A DNA stretch of 64,000 bases from Reichenbachiella agarivorans (lineage in GTDB: Bacteria; Bacteroidota; Bacteroidia; Cytophagales; Cyclobacteriaceae). A program made the position numbers and the translations under genes. Every line of letters begins with the position of its first letter. The stretch's first letter is position 1. The notes below the pieces were generated by a model. The model saw nothing but the letters and a program-made list of their open reading frames with translations. It was not told the DNA's origin and searched no databases. Below, in pieces: positions 17,047 through 26,109 of the stretch. The DNA is taken from NCBI RefSeq assembly GCF_025502585.1, contig NZ_CP106679.1:2263501-2327500 (forward strand). The letters run 5' to 3'.

Positions 17047-19488
17047 TTAGTGTATTAAGATTTCATTGAAATTTTTGGGTAGTTTCACTTGCATTACAGC
17101 GCCCATCATTTCTACTTCCTTGATCATTTCAACGCCATCAACTAGTATAGAGCTGGGTTTTTCTTCTAGTCCGTGGAATTTAGCTAGATAATTATTGTAT
17201 TCTGTCGCAAATTGACCAACGCATTCTTGTCTGATATTCCATTTGAGGACGGTAGTCTCCGAATGAAATGTTTTGACAGAATACTGACCTTCTTTGTATT
17301 CATAGCCATCGCCCTTGTCCTCATAGAGCTGCGAAGTGGTCACAGTAAAGGGTTTATAAAAGTTGAGAGTCAGTTCCTCTACTATAATCTCTCCGACATA
17401 TTGCATTTTGGGTTGCTCTGGTATCATCGCACCTGCTCTGACGAACAACGGGATTTTATCCAAAGGGGCATCCACTTTCAATTCTCTTTGACCTTCTTCG
17501 ACCATACCCGTCCAGTAGTTGTACCAAATCCCCTTGGGCAAGTACATCAGTCTGCTCACTGCCTTTTCTTCTGATATTGGGCAAATGATCAGGTGCTCAC
17601 CCAGCATGAATTCTTCTTCACGATAAAAAGTCTCGGGATCTATATGTGCCTCCATATGCAAGGACCGGATCATAGGCGTCCCTTGGGTGCTGTACTGCCA
17701 GAATGTGGTGTAGATATAAGGCAGTATTTTGTACCGTAGGTTGATGAATTCTCTGACGATATCGACATAGATTTGATCAAATTTCCACGGTTCCTTGTCT
17801 CCATGATCTCCCGAGGAGTGCGTTCTAAAGAATGGATGGAATACTGCCATTTGAATCCATCTCGTAAATAGTTCTCCATTAGGGGAGCCGATAAATCCTC
17901 CGACATCTGACCCAGCAAATGAAACTCCAGAGGCAGCGAGTCGTTGGCACTGGATGTTGGCCAACTTGAGTTGCTCCCAACTGGCAGAGTTGTCTCCAGT
18001 CCAAACCGAAGCATATCGTTGAATACCAGCATAAGCAGATCGTGTGATCGTGAAGGCACGTTTGTTTTCTAGGAATCTTTGTTGTCCCTCACAGGTAGCC
18101 TGTGCCATCAGTGAGCCATAGACATTGTGTGCCTTGCGGTGACTACATGGATGACCGTCAAAATCGAATCGCACGTCATTGGGGAAGGTGCCGTCTTCGA
18201 ATGTGGCAGGTTCGTTCATGTCGTTCCAGACCCCGTCTACGCCATCTGATACGAGTCCTTCGTAGAGTGACCCCCACCATTTTCTGGTGCGCTTGCTTGT
18301 GAAATCAGGGAAGTGACATGGACCAGGCCAAACGCTGGCTTTGAGCAAAGCACCGTCCATTCTCTTGCAGAAATGGTTGCCTCTTCTGCCTTGTTCGTAG
18401 ACTCTGTATTTTTTATCTATTTTGATTCCTGGATCGATGATTACGACGGTTTTGAATCCATCTTTTTTCAGATCGGATATCATTTTTTGTGGTTTAGGAA
18501 ACTTCTGTTTGTCCCAGGTGAAGCATCTGAATCCATTCATGTAGTCAATGTCCAAATGGATGACGTCACAAGGGATTTCTCGGCTTCTAAATTCCTCAGC
18601 CAATTTTCTCACAACAGATTCTGGGTAGTAGCTCCATTTGCTTTGGTGGTAGCCTAGTGCCCATTTGGGGGGCAATTGAGGTCGCCCTGTGAGCCAGGTA
18701 TATTTTCTAGCCACATCTACCAGTTTGGGGCCATAGATGAAATAAAATCGCATTTCACCACCTTGCGCCCAAAAGCTGCAGGCATTGCCTCTTTCCTTAC
18801 CAAAATCAAAGTAACTCCTAAAGGTGTTGTCCATGAAGACGCCATAGCCAGTCTGGCTGTGTTGCCCCATGTAGAAGGGGATGTTTTTATAAACAGGATC
18901 TGTGTCATTGCCATAGCCATAGCAATCCGTCCCCCAGAGTTCTCTTTTGGTACCGATGAGGTTGAGTCTTCCGGTTTTGTCGCCAAGCCCGTAGAATTTT
19001 TCTCCCTTGTGGAGCACCTTGGTGCTGATATTGATGGTGCCTCCATGGTATTTATGGTCTTGCCAGTGGTAGCCTTTTTCATCTTGAAAAACCACTGTAC
19101 CTTCGTTATTTAGAATCTTGCAGGATAAGTCTTCCTTGCTGATATAGCAGCGGAGTAGGGCGGTTTTTAGTACAAAGCTCGCTTTGAGCTCTTCAAATTT
19201 ATAATCTGTGGTAGGTGCTCTGAAGGCTGGGTCTATGGCATAGGAGAAGTCGTCTTCGAAGTATCCGTCATTGCCATGCCTGAATTTGATGATGTCTTCA
19301 CTGATAATGGTGACCTCCAGTGAAGCATTTTCACCATGTATGATGAAGGAATTTTTTCTCTTCTCCCATGAGACATACTTTCCTGAATAAAACTCTTCGA
19401 CATCTTTGCCCTGAAAGTTTTCGATGTAGTTGCCAGAAAAATCCTTTGATTCATTGGTGGCTGTAGTATCTCCTGTTATTCCTTCCAT
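17047..19488 (-). CDS. GH31 alpha-glucosidase
   Basis: An 813-residue glycoside hydrolase: N-terminal beta domain, then the (beta/alpha)8 barrel with GYHQSKWSYYPE and HLDIDYMNGFR. The nucleophile Asp is in VWNDMNEPA (about residue 420) and the acid/base Asp in SVWTGDNSASWEQLK. C-terminal beta domains include LMYLPKGIWYNYWTG. No signal peptide is evident, so cytosolic action on alpha-glucans or maltooligosaccharides is likely. It is the first gene of a minus-strand run GH31-CBM48-GT4-GH57 and divergent from glycogen synthase. Confidence 0.93.
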   Translation of the reverse strand: MEGITGDTTATNESKDFSGNYIENFQGKDVEEFYSGKYVSWEKRKNSFIIHGENASLEVTIISEDIIKFRHGNDGYFEDDFSYAIDPAFRAPTTDYKFEELKASFVLKTALLRCYISKEDLSCKILNNEGTVVFQDEKGYHWQDHKYHGGTINISTKVLHKGEKFYGLGDKTGRLNLIGTKRELWGTDCYGYGNDTDPVYKNIPFYMGQHSQTGYGVFMDNTFRSYFDFGKERGNACSFWAQGGEMRFYFIYGPKLVDVARKYTWLTGRPQLPPKWALGYHQSKWSYYPESVVRKLAEEFRSREIPCDVIHLDIDYMNGFRCFTWDKQKFPKPQKMISDLKKDGFKTVVIIDPGIKIDKKYRVYEQGRRGNHFCKRMDGALLKASVWPGPCHFPDFTSKRTRKWWGSLYEGLVSDGVDGVWNDMNEPATFEDGTFPNDVRFDFDGHPCSHRKAHNVYGSLMAQATCEGQQRFLENKRAFTITRSAYAGIQRYASVWTGDNSASWEQLKLANIQCQRLAASGVSFAGSDVGGFIGSPNGELFTRWIQMAVFHPFFRTHSSGDHGDKEPWKFDQIYVDIVREFINLRYKILPYIYTTFWQYSTQGTPMIRSLHMEAHIDPETFYREEEFMLGEHLIICPISEEKAVSRLMYLPKGIWYNYWTGMVEEGQRELKVDAPLDKIPLFVRAGAMIPEQPKMQYVGEIIVEELTLNFYKPFTVTTSQLYEDKGDGYEYKEGQYSVKTFHSETTVLKWNIRQECVGQFATEYNNYLAKFHGLEEKPSSILVDGVEMIKEVEMMGAVMQVKLPKNFNEILIH

Positions 19489-19788
19489 TTTCTTAATGTT
19501 TAACTAAAACAAATATACCTTTTCTGCTTGTCCTAGGTTATCAATGATCGTGTTTGGCCATTATTTCTATGTGAAATTTTCACTTCTCACAATATGACCA
19601 TGAGCTTCTATCAAAATTCATCAATAATCTAATTTTCGCACTATAAGATTAGAAAAATAATAATGTAATTGTTGGTGTCTTGCTGGATAAAAAGGCATCG
19701 TACTGCTTTTTTGTTTATAAAAGTCTGCGATTTGTTATGAAAATCGCAAATTGACTTGACAGGGAAAAAAATATGAGATAAAAATCAA
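19489..19788. other. Divergent control region of the glycogen cluster
   Basis: A 300-bp AT-rich gap between the GH31 start and the glycogen synthase start. Several TAATCT/AGATTA pairs occur near 19,628-19,650, but no promoter with both boxes and no known riboswitch could be identified. Confidence 0.4.
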
Positions 19789-21678
19789 GTGTACGTGCCA
19801 AGACTTATTAACTTTCCCACACTCAACAGTAGAAGTATAAGCGTGGGAAAGAAAAAAACCAAAGAACTAAACTTAGAAACTAGGGTACTAGCTGAGGTAG
19901 CCTGGGAGGTATGTAATCAAGTAGGAGGTATCTATACTGTGATTCGCTCCAAGGCACCAGTCATGGTAAAAAAATGGGACAAGAATTACCTGCTACTTGG
20001 CCCCAATATTCACCCCAATGTCAGTGCCGATTTTGAGCCTATATTGGACGCTGACAATGCCATCGCACAGGTGGTCCGCGATTTGCGAGCGATGGGCTGG
20101 GATGTGCAGTTTGGTACTTGGTTGGTTTCGGGTAGACCGCAGACGGTTTTGTTCAATCCCCACAGCGTCATGGGACAGCTGGGCAATATAAAATACTATT
20201 ATTGGCAGAATCATCACATCGAATTTGCCAATTATGATCCACTCATGGATCAGGTTATGGCCTTTGGGTTTATGGTTCATGAGTTTTTGTCTCGATTTGC
20301 ACGGGTATGTTTGGATCAAAATCAAGAGCTTTTAGCGCATTTTCACGAGTGGATGGCAGGTACAGCGATACCTGATATAAGACGCGAGCAAATTCCCATC
20401 AAAACAATTTTTACGACTCATGCTACCTTGCTGGGGAGGTATTTGGCCATGAATGATCCTTATTTTTATGATCATTTGCCTTTTATGAATTGGGAAACGG
20501 AGGCCAAGAATTTTAATGTGGATACCATCGCAAGGATTGAGAGAGCCTGTGCTCATGGCGCCAATGTGTTGACGACTGTCAGCGAAGTGACCGCCAAAGA
20601 ATGCGTGCATCTCCTAGGTAGAAGCCCAGACGCGATCCTTCCCAATGGACTGAATATTGAGCGATTCTCTGTATTGCATGAGGTACAAAACCTACACCAC
20701 AAGTACAAAGATCAAATCAACAATTTTGTGATGGGACATTTTTTTCAGTCCTATACTTTTGATCTGGACAAGGTCATGTATTTCTTTACTTCTGGTCGGT
20801 TTGAGTTCAAAAACAAGGGGTATGATTTGACATTGGAGGCGCTTGCTAGGCTCAATCATAAGATGAAGGAACAAAACATCGATATGACTGTTGTGATGTT
20901 TTTTGTGACCAAGCAGCCATTTTATAGCATCAATCAAGAAGTACTGACTTCACGTGCGATGTTGGAAGAAATAGAAAACAACTGTGAGTCAATCATGGAG
21001 CAGGTCAAGGATAGACTTTTTCATGCGGCGGCTACCAATTCAGATCACCGCTTACCCGAACTCAATGAGTTGGTTGATGATTATTGGAGGTTGAGATACC
21101 GCAGAACCATCCAGTCATGGAAATCGGACAAATTGCCGAGTGTCGTGACGCACAACCTGATGGATGATGCCAATGACCAGATTTTGACATTTTTGCGACA
21201 GGCTAATTTGTTGAACTATCGCACCGACAAGGTCAAGATTGTCTATCACCCAGACTTTATCTCCTCCACCAACCCTTTATTTGGGATGGAATATGGTCAG
21301 TTTGTACGAGGGTGTCATTTGGGTATTTTCCCAAGTTATTATGAGCCTTGGGGCTATACTCCTGTGGAGTGTTTGGCACGAGGTGTGTCCGCTGTGACTT
21401 CAGATTTGTCTGGTTTTGGAGATTATGTCAAGAAACTACCTATGGGGAATGAAGAGCATGGTATATACATGATAGAGCGAGAGAATCAGGATTATCACTC
21501 TGCTGCAGAGCAGCTCTCAGAAAAGCTACTAGAATATGTGAAATCCAGTAGAAAGAAAAGAATCCAAACTAGAAACAAGGCTGAAGATCTATCGGAGGAG
21601 TTTGATTGGAAAAATCTAGTCAAACACTACGATGAAGCCTATGATCTGGCTTGTCAAAAATTTCCAATAGAAAAATAA
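19789..21678 (+). CDS. Glycogen synthase, GT3 (eukaryote-like) family
   Basis: A 629-residue GT-B enzyme that extends alpha-1,4-glucan from a nucleotide-glucose donor. Seen are EVAWEVCNQVGGIYTVI near residue 36, FHEWMAGTAIPDIRR, TTHATLLGRYLA, and the EX7E-like SYYEPWGYTPVECLARG. Length matches bacterial GT3 synthases; those in Bacteroidetes resemble the yeast/animal type rather than GlgA. The start is uncertain: the frame opens with GTG at 19,789, and another GTG at 19,843 lies nearer the conserved sequence. It is divergent from the glycan hydrolase run, giving a complete synthesis/breakdown locus. Confidence 0.92.
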   Translation: MYVPRLINFPTLNSRSISVGKKKTKELNLETRVLAEVAWEVCNQVGGIYTVIRSKAPVMVKKWDKNYLLLGPNIHPNVSADFEPILDADNAIAQVVRDLRAMGWDVQFGTWLVSGRPQTVLFNPHSVMGQLGNIKYYYWQNHHIEFANYDPLMDQVMAFGFMVHEFLSRFARVCLDQNQELLAHFHEWMAGTAIPDIRREQIPIKTIFTTHATLLGRYLAMNDPYFYDHLPFMNWETEAKNFNVDTIARIERACAHGANVLTTVSEVTAKECVHLLGRSPDAILPNGLNIERFSVLHEVQNLHHKYKDQINNFVMGHFFQSYTFDLDKVMYFFTSGRFEFKNKGYDLTLEALARLNHKMKEQNIDMTVVMFFVTKQPFYSINQEVLTSRAMLEEIENNCESIMEQVKDRLFHAAATNSDHRLPELNELVDDYWRLRYRRTIQSWKSDKLPSVVTHNLMDDANDQILTFLRQANLLNYRTDKVKIVYHPDFISSTNPLFGMEYGQFVRGCHLGIFPSYYEPWGYTPVECLARGVSAVTSDLSGFGDYVKKLPMGNEEHGIYMIERENQDYHSAAEQLSEKLLEYVKSSRKKRIQTRNKAEDLSEEFDWKNLVKHYDEAYDLACQKFPIEK

Positions 21679-21704
21679 TATCTAACCAAGTATAATAGTA
21701 CAGC

Positions 21705-23177
21705 ATGTTTAGCGAAAAGGATAAAAAATATATCAAGGAGAGAGGAAGCGAACTGTCTCTAGTAGAAGAACAAATTGGCAATTTCAAAAGTGGGTTTCCG
21801 TACCTGGATATTCAGCGTGCAGCTTCGATAGGAGACGGGATCATCAAATTGTCCGAGCAGGATATTGCTGATTTGATCCAAGATTTTGAATCCAAAATGG
21901 GCACTAAGAAAATTTTGAAATTCGTCCCTGCCTCTGGTGCAGCCACGCGGATGTTCAAAGACTTATTTGCTTATTTGGATGACCATGACATGACTGGCAA
22001 CAAGGCAGTGCAACAGTTTGTGAAGGGGCTGAAGGATTTTGCGTTTTATGAAGAACTGAAGGGACAAATTGCTGATTTTGATACTGCGACTCCAGATCAA
22101 ATCGTGAGTGAATTGTTGTCCGATGAGGGCATGAGTTATGGTTCTTTACCTAAAGCACTGTTGAGTTTTCATAACTATGAAGCTGGCCCGAGGACTCCAC
22201 TAGAAGAACATCTCGTAGAAGGGGTACATTATGCCAAGTCCGCAGATGGTACGGTTCACTTGCATTTTACGGTGTCTCCTCAGCACTTGGACAAGTTCAG
22301 AACTTTGGTAGCTGAGGTGCAGTCGGGTTATGAAGAGAGCTATGGTGTAAAGTTTGATTTATCTTTTTCCCAACAAAAGGAATCTACAGACACCATTGCA
22401 GTGGATATGAACAATGAGCCTTTTCGTGAGGATGACGGTGCAATACTATTTAGGCCAGCAGGGCACGGAGCATTGCTGGAGAATCTCAACGATCTCGATG
22501 CAGATGTGATATTTATCAAAAACATTGACAATGTTGTGCCCGATAGACTCAAGGCAGAAACCTATACCTACAAAAAGGCATTGGCGGGACTGCTGATCAA
22601 TTACCAAACGGAGGTATTCTCGATATTAGAAAATGGAATCAGTGATCCAGACGCAGTAGCGGAAGATTTGGCCAAGAAGTATTTTCTGACAGTAAGCGCA
22701 GACTTTGCTACCCTATCCAAAGCACAAAAAACGGCTCAACTAGTGGAGAAGTTGAATAGACCTATCAGAATATGTGGGATGGTGAAAAATACAGGCGAAC
22801 CAGGCGGAGGACCATTTTGGGTAAAGGAGGCAGATGGTAGTGCCTCTTTACAGATTGCAGAGACCGCTCAGATTGATTTGGACGATGTAGAAAAGGCAAG
22901 CTTGTTGAAGAATTCGACGCATTTCAATCCAGTGGATTTGATCTGTGCTCCCAAAAACTATCAAGGCAAGAAATTTGACTTGTTGCAATACCGAGATGAT
23001 GACACGGGTTTTATCAGTGAAAAATCGAAGAACGGAAAAGATCTGAAAGCCATGGAGCTGCCTGGACTATGGAATGGAGCGATGGCGAAGTGGAATACCC
23101 TGTTTGTAGAGGTTCCTATTTCCACTTTTAATCCCGTCAAAACAGTGAATGACCTACTAAAAGATAGTCATCAATAA
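21705..23177 (+). CDS. DUF4301 family protein
   Basis: A 490-residue cytosolic protein recognised as DUF4301, found mainly in Bacteroidetes. Visible conserved parts are LKFVPASGAATRMFKDL (about 66-82), EDDGAILFRPAGHGALLENL and ICGMVKNTGEPGGGPFWVK. The glycine-rich AGHGALLENL and PASGAATRM segments suggest a nucleotide-sugar-transferase-like fold, but the activity is unknown. It follows the glycogen synthase by 26 bp in the same direction, so a link to sugar-nucleotide metabolism is plausible. Confidence 0.85.
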   Translation: MFSEKDKKYIKERGSELSLVEEQIGNFKSGFPYLDIQRAASIGDGIIKLSEQDIADLIQDFESKMGTKKILKFVPASGAATRMFKDLFAYLDDHDMTGNKAVQQFVKGLKDFAFYEELKGQIADFDTATPDQIVSELLSDEGMSYGSLPKALLSFHNYEAGPRTPLEEHLVEGVHYAKSADGTVHLHFTVSPQHLDKFRTLVAEVQSGYEESYGVKFDLSFSQQKESTDTIAVDMNNEPFREDDGAILFRPAGHGALLENLNDLDADVIFIKNIDNVVPDRLKAETYTYKKALAGLLINYQTEVFSILENGISDPDAVAEDLAKKYFLTVSADFATLSKAQKTAQLVEKLNRPIRICGMVKNTGEPGGGPFWVKEADGSASLQIAETAQIDLDDVEKASLLKNSTHFNPVDLICAPKNYQGKKFDLLQYRDDDTGFISEKSKNGKDLKAMELPGLWNGAMAKWNTLFVEVPISTFNPVKTVNDLLKDSHQ

Positions 23178-23388
23178 GATTTAACAATTTTTAACCAAAG
23201 AAATGATCAGGTGAGATTTCATCAATTATAGGGCTTGGATGGATAATCTGAGCCTTTTGAATAGACGCTGATTCATTTCATGGATGGTGAAGATCACTTT
23301 TGGCTCTAGCCAGAGGAGATGAGAATTTTAAAAATTATGCAAGTCTTTTACATTTGTTGAGTTACAAATCATTGCGAAAATCTGAAAA

Positions 23389-24378
23389 ATGGAAACAAGC
23401 GCGAATATAGAAGAGAAGAAAGCTCTTCAGAGTAAAGTAAAGCAAGTTTACGAAGAGGTAGGTAAGGTAGTCGTAGGACAGCAGTACATGGTCAATCGTC
23501 TGATGATTGGGTTGTTTACCCAAGGTCACATCCTGCTAGAAGGAGTTCCTGGTTTGGCAAAGACACTGACGGTCAATACCCTTGCCAATGTCCTTCATTT
23601 GGATTTTAAAAGGATCCAGTTCACACCAGATTTGTTGCCAGCGGATTTGATTGGTACGATGATTTACAATCAGAAAGCTTCCAATTTTGAAGTCAAAAAA
23701 GGCCCTATTTTTGCCAATTTGATTTTGGCAGATGAGGTCAACAGAGCCCCTGCCAAGGTACAGTCTGCACTCTTAGAGGCTATGCAAGAGAAACAAGTAA
23801 CGATTGGAGAGACCACTTTTCCATTGGACAGACCTTTCTTGGTGTTGGCGACTCAGAACCCAGTAGATCAGGAGGGTACCTACCCATTGCCAGAGGCGCA
23901 GGTGGATAGATTCATGATGAAAGTGCATGTAGACTATCCAACCAAGGAAGACGAACTGGAAATCATGCGTCGCATGTCCAATATGTCTTTTAAGGAAGAG
24001 GTTAACACAGTCTTGAAAAAAGAAGATGTGTTTGCGATCCGGAAAGCGATCAACGAGGTGAATTTGTCTGAATCTTTGGAGAAGTACATTATAGAGTTGA
24101 TTTTCGCTACCAGAGATCCAAAAGCATATGGCATGACAGAAGAAGCCAATTATATTCAGTTTGGTGCATCACCACGTGCTTCTATCAACCTAAACTTGGC
24201 AGCCAAGGCGGTAGCATTTTTAGACGGTCGTGATTTTGTGTTGCCAGAGGACATCAAAGAGGTAGCTGCTGATGTGCTCAACCACAGGATTATCCTCAAC
24301 TATGAGGCTGAGGCAGATGGGATTACGACTCAGCACATCATCGCCACTTTGCTCAACAAGATCAATGTGAATAGATAA
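23389..24378 (+). CDS. MoxR-family AAA+ ATPase
   Basis: A 329-residue ATPase: Walker A GVPGLAKT at 52-59, Walker B LILADEVNRAP at 111-121, sensor 1 ATQNPVDQEGTYPLPEAQ, arginine finger in DRFM, and a C-terminal lid domain. MoxR proteins act as chaperones that assemble or insert cofactors into partner complexes, usually together with DUF58 and VWA-domain proteins. Those usual partners are not present downstream here: a terminator follows at 24,411 and the next gene is a lipoprotein. It is probably monocistronic. A TACATTTG at 23,349 could be a -7 box. Confidence 0.92.
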   Translation: METSANIEEKKALQSKVKQVYEEVGKVVVGQQYMVNRLMIGLFTQGHILLEGVPGLAKTLTVNTLANVLHLDFKRIQFTPDLLPADLIGTMIYNQKASNFEVKKGPIFANLILADEVNRAPAKVQSALLEAMQEKQVTIGETTFPLDRPFLVLATQNPVDQEGTYPLPEAQVDRFMMKVHVDYPTKEDELEIMRRMSNMSFKEEVNTVLKKEDVFAIRKAINEVNLSESLEKYIIELIFATRDPKAYGMTEEANYIQFGASPRASINLNLAAKAVAFLDGRDFVLPEDIKEVAADVLNHRIILNYEAEADGITTQHIIATLLNKINVNR

Positions 24379-24410
24379 GGTAGATTCACGAAGCAAAAAT
24401 CAAGATTTTG

Positions 24411-24436
24411 AGGCATCTCAGTGAGGTGCTTTTTTT
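24411..24436 (+). terminator. Terminator after moxR-like gene
   Basis: GCATCTC (24,413-24,419) pairs with GAGGTGC (24,423-24,429, one G-T) and is followed by seven T. Confidence 0.8.
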
Positions 24437-24597
24437 GTGCTTCACAGTTTCTTAACATTGATAAAGAAGAGGTAACGAAGTGTTGATCTTCTTTAACATA
24501 AACATAACCACGTGTTTCCTTCTTTGTAATATTCCTGAATCAGTTTTGCGAAACAAAATTGAAACTACACAAATAGAATATTTTAAAATTGAAAACA

Positions 24598-25839
24598 ATG
24601 AAAAAGTTATTATCTCTTTTAATGATGGCAGGTATTATGATCTCGATGATCTCATGCTCTGAAGACGACGGTGGATCTACTGATGGCGATGGCGATGGTG
24701 AAGGTACTGCTGGTACAGTAATCGTAGAAGCAAATATTTCAGGTGAAGAGACTTGGACTAGTGACAATGTTTACGAACTAGCTGGAAGAATCACAGTATT
24801 GGATGGCGCAGTATTGACTATCGAGCCAGGTACTATCATCAAAGGACAAGCAGGAACAGGAGCAAACGCAACCGTTCTTTTGGTAGCTCGTGGTGGTAAA
24901 TTAATGGCAACTGGTACTGCTACTGCTCCAATTATCTTTACTTCTGTGGCAGACGAAATTACTCCAGAAGATATAGCTGCAGGTAACTTCTACAGCAATC
25001 TTGATCCAGACATCAACGGTCTTTGGGGTGGTGTGATTGTATTGGGTAAGGCTCCAATATCTGCAGCCAACGCAAATAAGGAAGATATCAGCGAAACTGT
25101 AATTGAAGGTATTCCTTCTACAGATACTAACGGTATCTACGGTGGATCTGATGCAGCTGATGACTCAGGTGAGTTGCACTATATCTCTATCCGTCATGGT
25201 GGTAGCTTGATCGGTGCTGGAAACGAGATCAATGGCTTGACTTTGGGTGGTGTTGGTTCTGGAACTTCAATTTCTAACATAGAAGTAGTAGCTAACCAAG
25301 ATGATGGTGTTGAAGTATTTGGTGGAGATGTAAGCCTTACCAATGTATTGGTATGGAATTCATCTGATGATGCACTTGACACAGATCAAGATTGGAGTGG
25401 TTCAATCACTAACTTTATCATCATTGATCCTAAAAATGGCGGTTCTGCATTCGAACTTGATGGTCCAGAAGGATCTGCAGCTTCTACAAGAGGTGTTTGC
25501 CATACATTCGAAAACGGTACTGTGTACGCTAGCGTAGAAGAAGGTTTTGAAAGTTTGGTAGATTGGGATTCTAACACCAACGCTGAGGTAAAAAGCATTT
25601 ATTTCTTCGGAATGCCTGCTTCTTATACTGATAAAATTGCTTCTTACAATGGAAATGGATGTGGTACATCTGACAACTGGGAAGCAACACTTGCTGACGG
25701 TGTAGATGCAGCTGATGTATTCGGTGATGCTGAGGTTACTGTGGTAGCTAAAAATGCTAACACTGTTGGAGCTGATGCTTCTGCTTTCGGTTGGACTTGG
25801 GCTGCTAAGTCAGGTAAACTAGCTGAAATTGGCTTGTAA
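24598..25839 (+). CDS. Surface-type lipoprotein with beta-helix-like repeats
   Basis: The ATG at 24,598 is preferred over the in-frame TTG at 24,589 because it gives a clean lipoprotein signal (MKKLLSLLMMAGIMISMIS, then Cys). The residues after the Cys, SEDD, fit the Bacteroidetes lipoprotein export signal (Ser followed by acidic residues), so surface display is inferred. A Gly/Asp-rich linker follows, then about 370 residues with parallel-beta-helix character (EIVANISGEETWTSDNVYEL-like strands; VLDGAVLTIEPGTIIKGQ; GLWGGVIVLGKAP; ISNIEVVANQDDGVEVFGG). The ligand is unknown. It precedes the TonB receptor at 26,110 but two hairpins lie between, so the two may be controlled separately. Confidence 0.8.
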   Translation: MKKLLSLLMMAGIMISMISCSEDDGGSTDGDGDGEGTAGTVIVEANISGEETWTSDNVYELAGRITVLDGAVLTIEPGTIIKGQAGTGANATVLLVARGGKLMATGTATAPIIFTSVADEITPEDIAAGNFYSNLDPDINGLWGGVIVLGKAPISAANANKEDISETVIEGIPSTDTNGIYGGSDAADDSGELHYISIRHGGSLIGAGNEINGLTLGGVGSGTSISNIEVVANQDDGVEVFGGDVSLTNVLVWNSSDDALDTDQDWSGSITNFIIIDPKNGGSAFELDGPEGSAASTRGVCHTFENGTVYASVEEGFESLVDWDSNTNAEVKSIYFFGMPASYTDKIASYNGNGCGTSDNWEATLADGVDAADVFGDAEVTVVAKNANTVGADASAFGWTWAAKSGKLAEIGL

Positions 25840-25854
25840 AAAAATATGATTTGT

Positions 25855-25887
25855 ATAGTCTCCTATCTGATAGGAGACTATTTCTAT
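25855..25887 (+). terminator. Hairpin after lipoprotein gene
   Basis: ATAGTCTCCTATC pairs with GATAGGAGACTAT (arms 25,855-25,867 and 25,869-25,881, around a central T). The sequence TTTCTAT follows. The stem is strong and the T tract weak. Confidence 0.65.
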
Positions 25888-25908
25888 ATAAAGATCATTT
25901 TCTGAATT

Positions 25909-25938
25909 AAGCTTCAGCCGAAAGGTTGGGGCTTTTTT
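25909..25938 (+). terminator. Second terminator before the TonB receptor
   Basis: AGCTTCAGCC, a GAAA loop and GGTTGGGGCT form an imperfect stem, followed directly by seven T. With the hairpin at 25,855 it makes a double stop. Confidence 0.75.
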
Positions 25939-26109
25939 TGTGAAGGAGCTAGAATCACAGTAGCAAGTAGATAAGAATAGGTATGTTATCTTAATGTTAC
26001 GTCATGAGTGATTTGAGTCTCGACTTTTAAATATTTGATAAAGTACTAAGTATGAGCGTCCTTTTTTCAAAAATTATCTTTGCGCAAGATTTTAAAGGAA
26101 ATTCAGAAA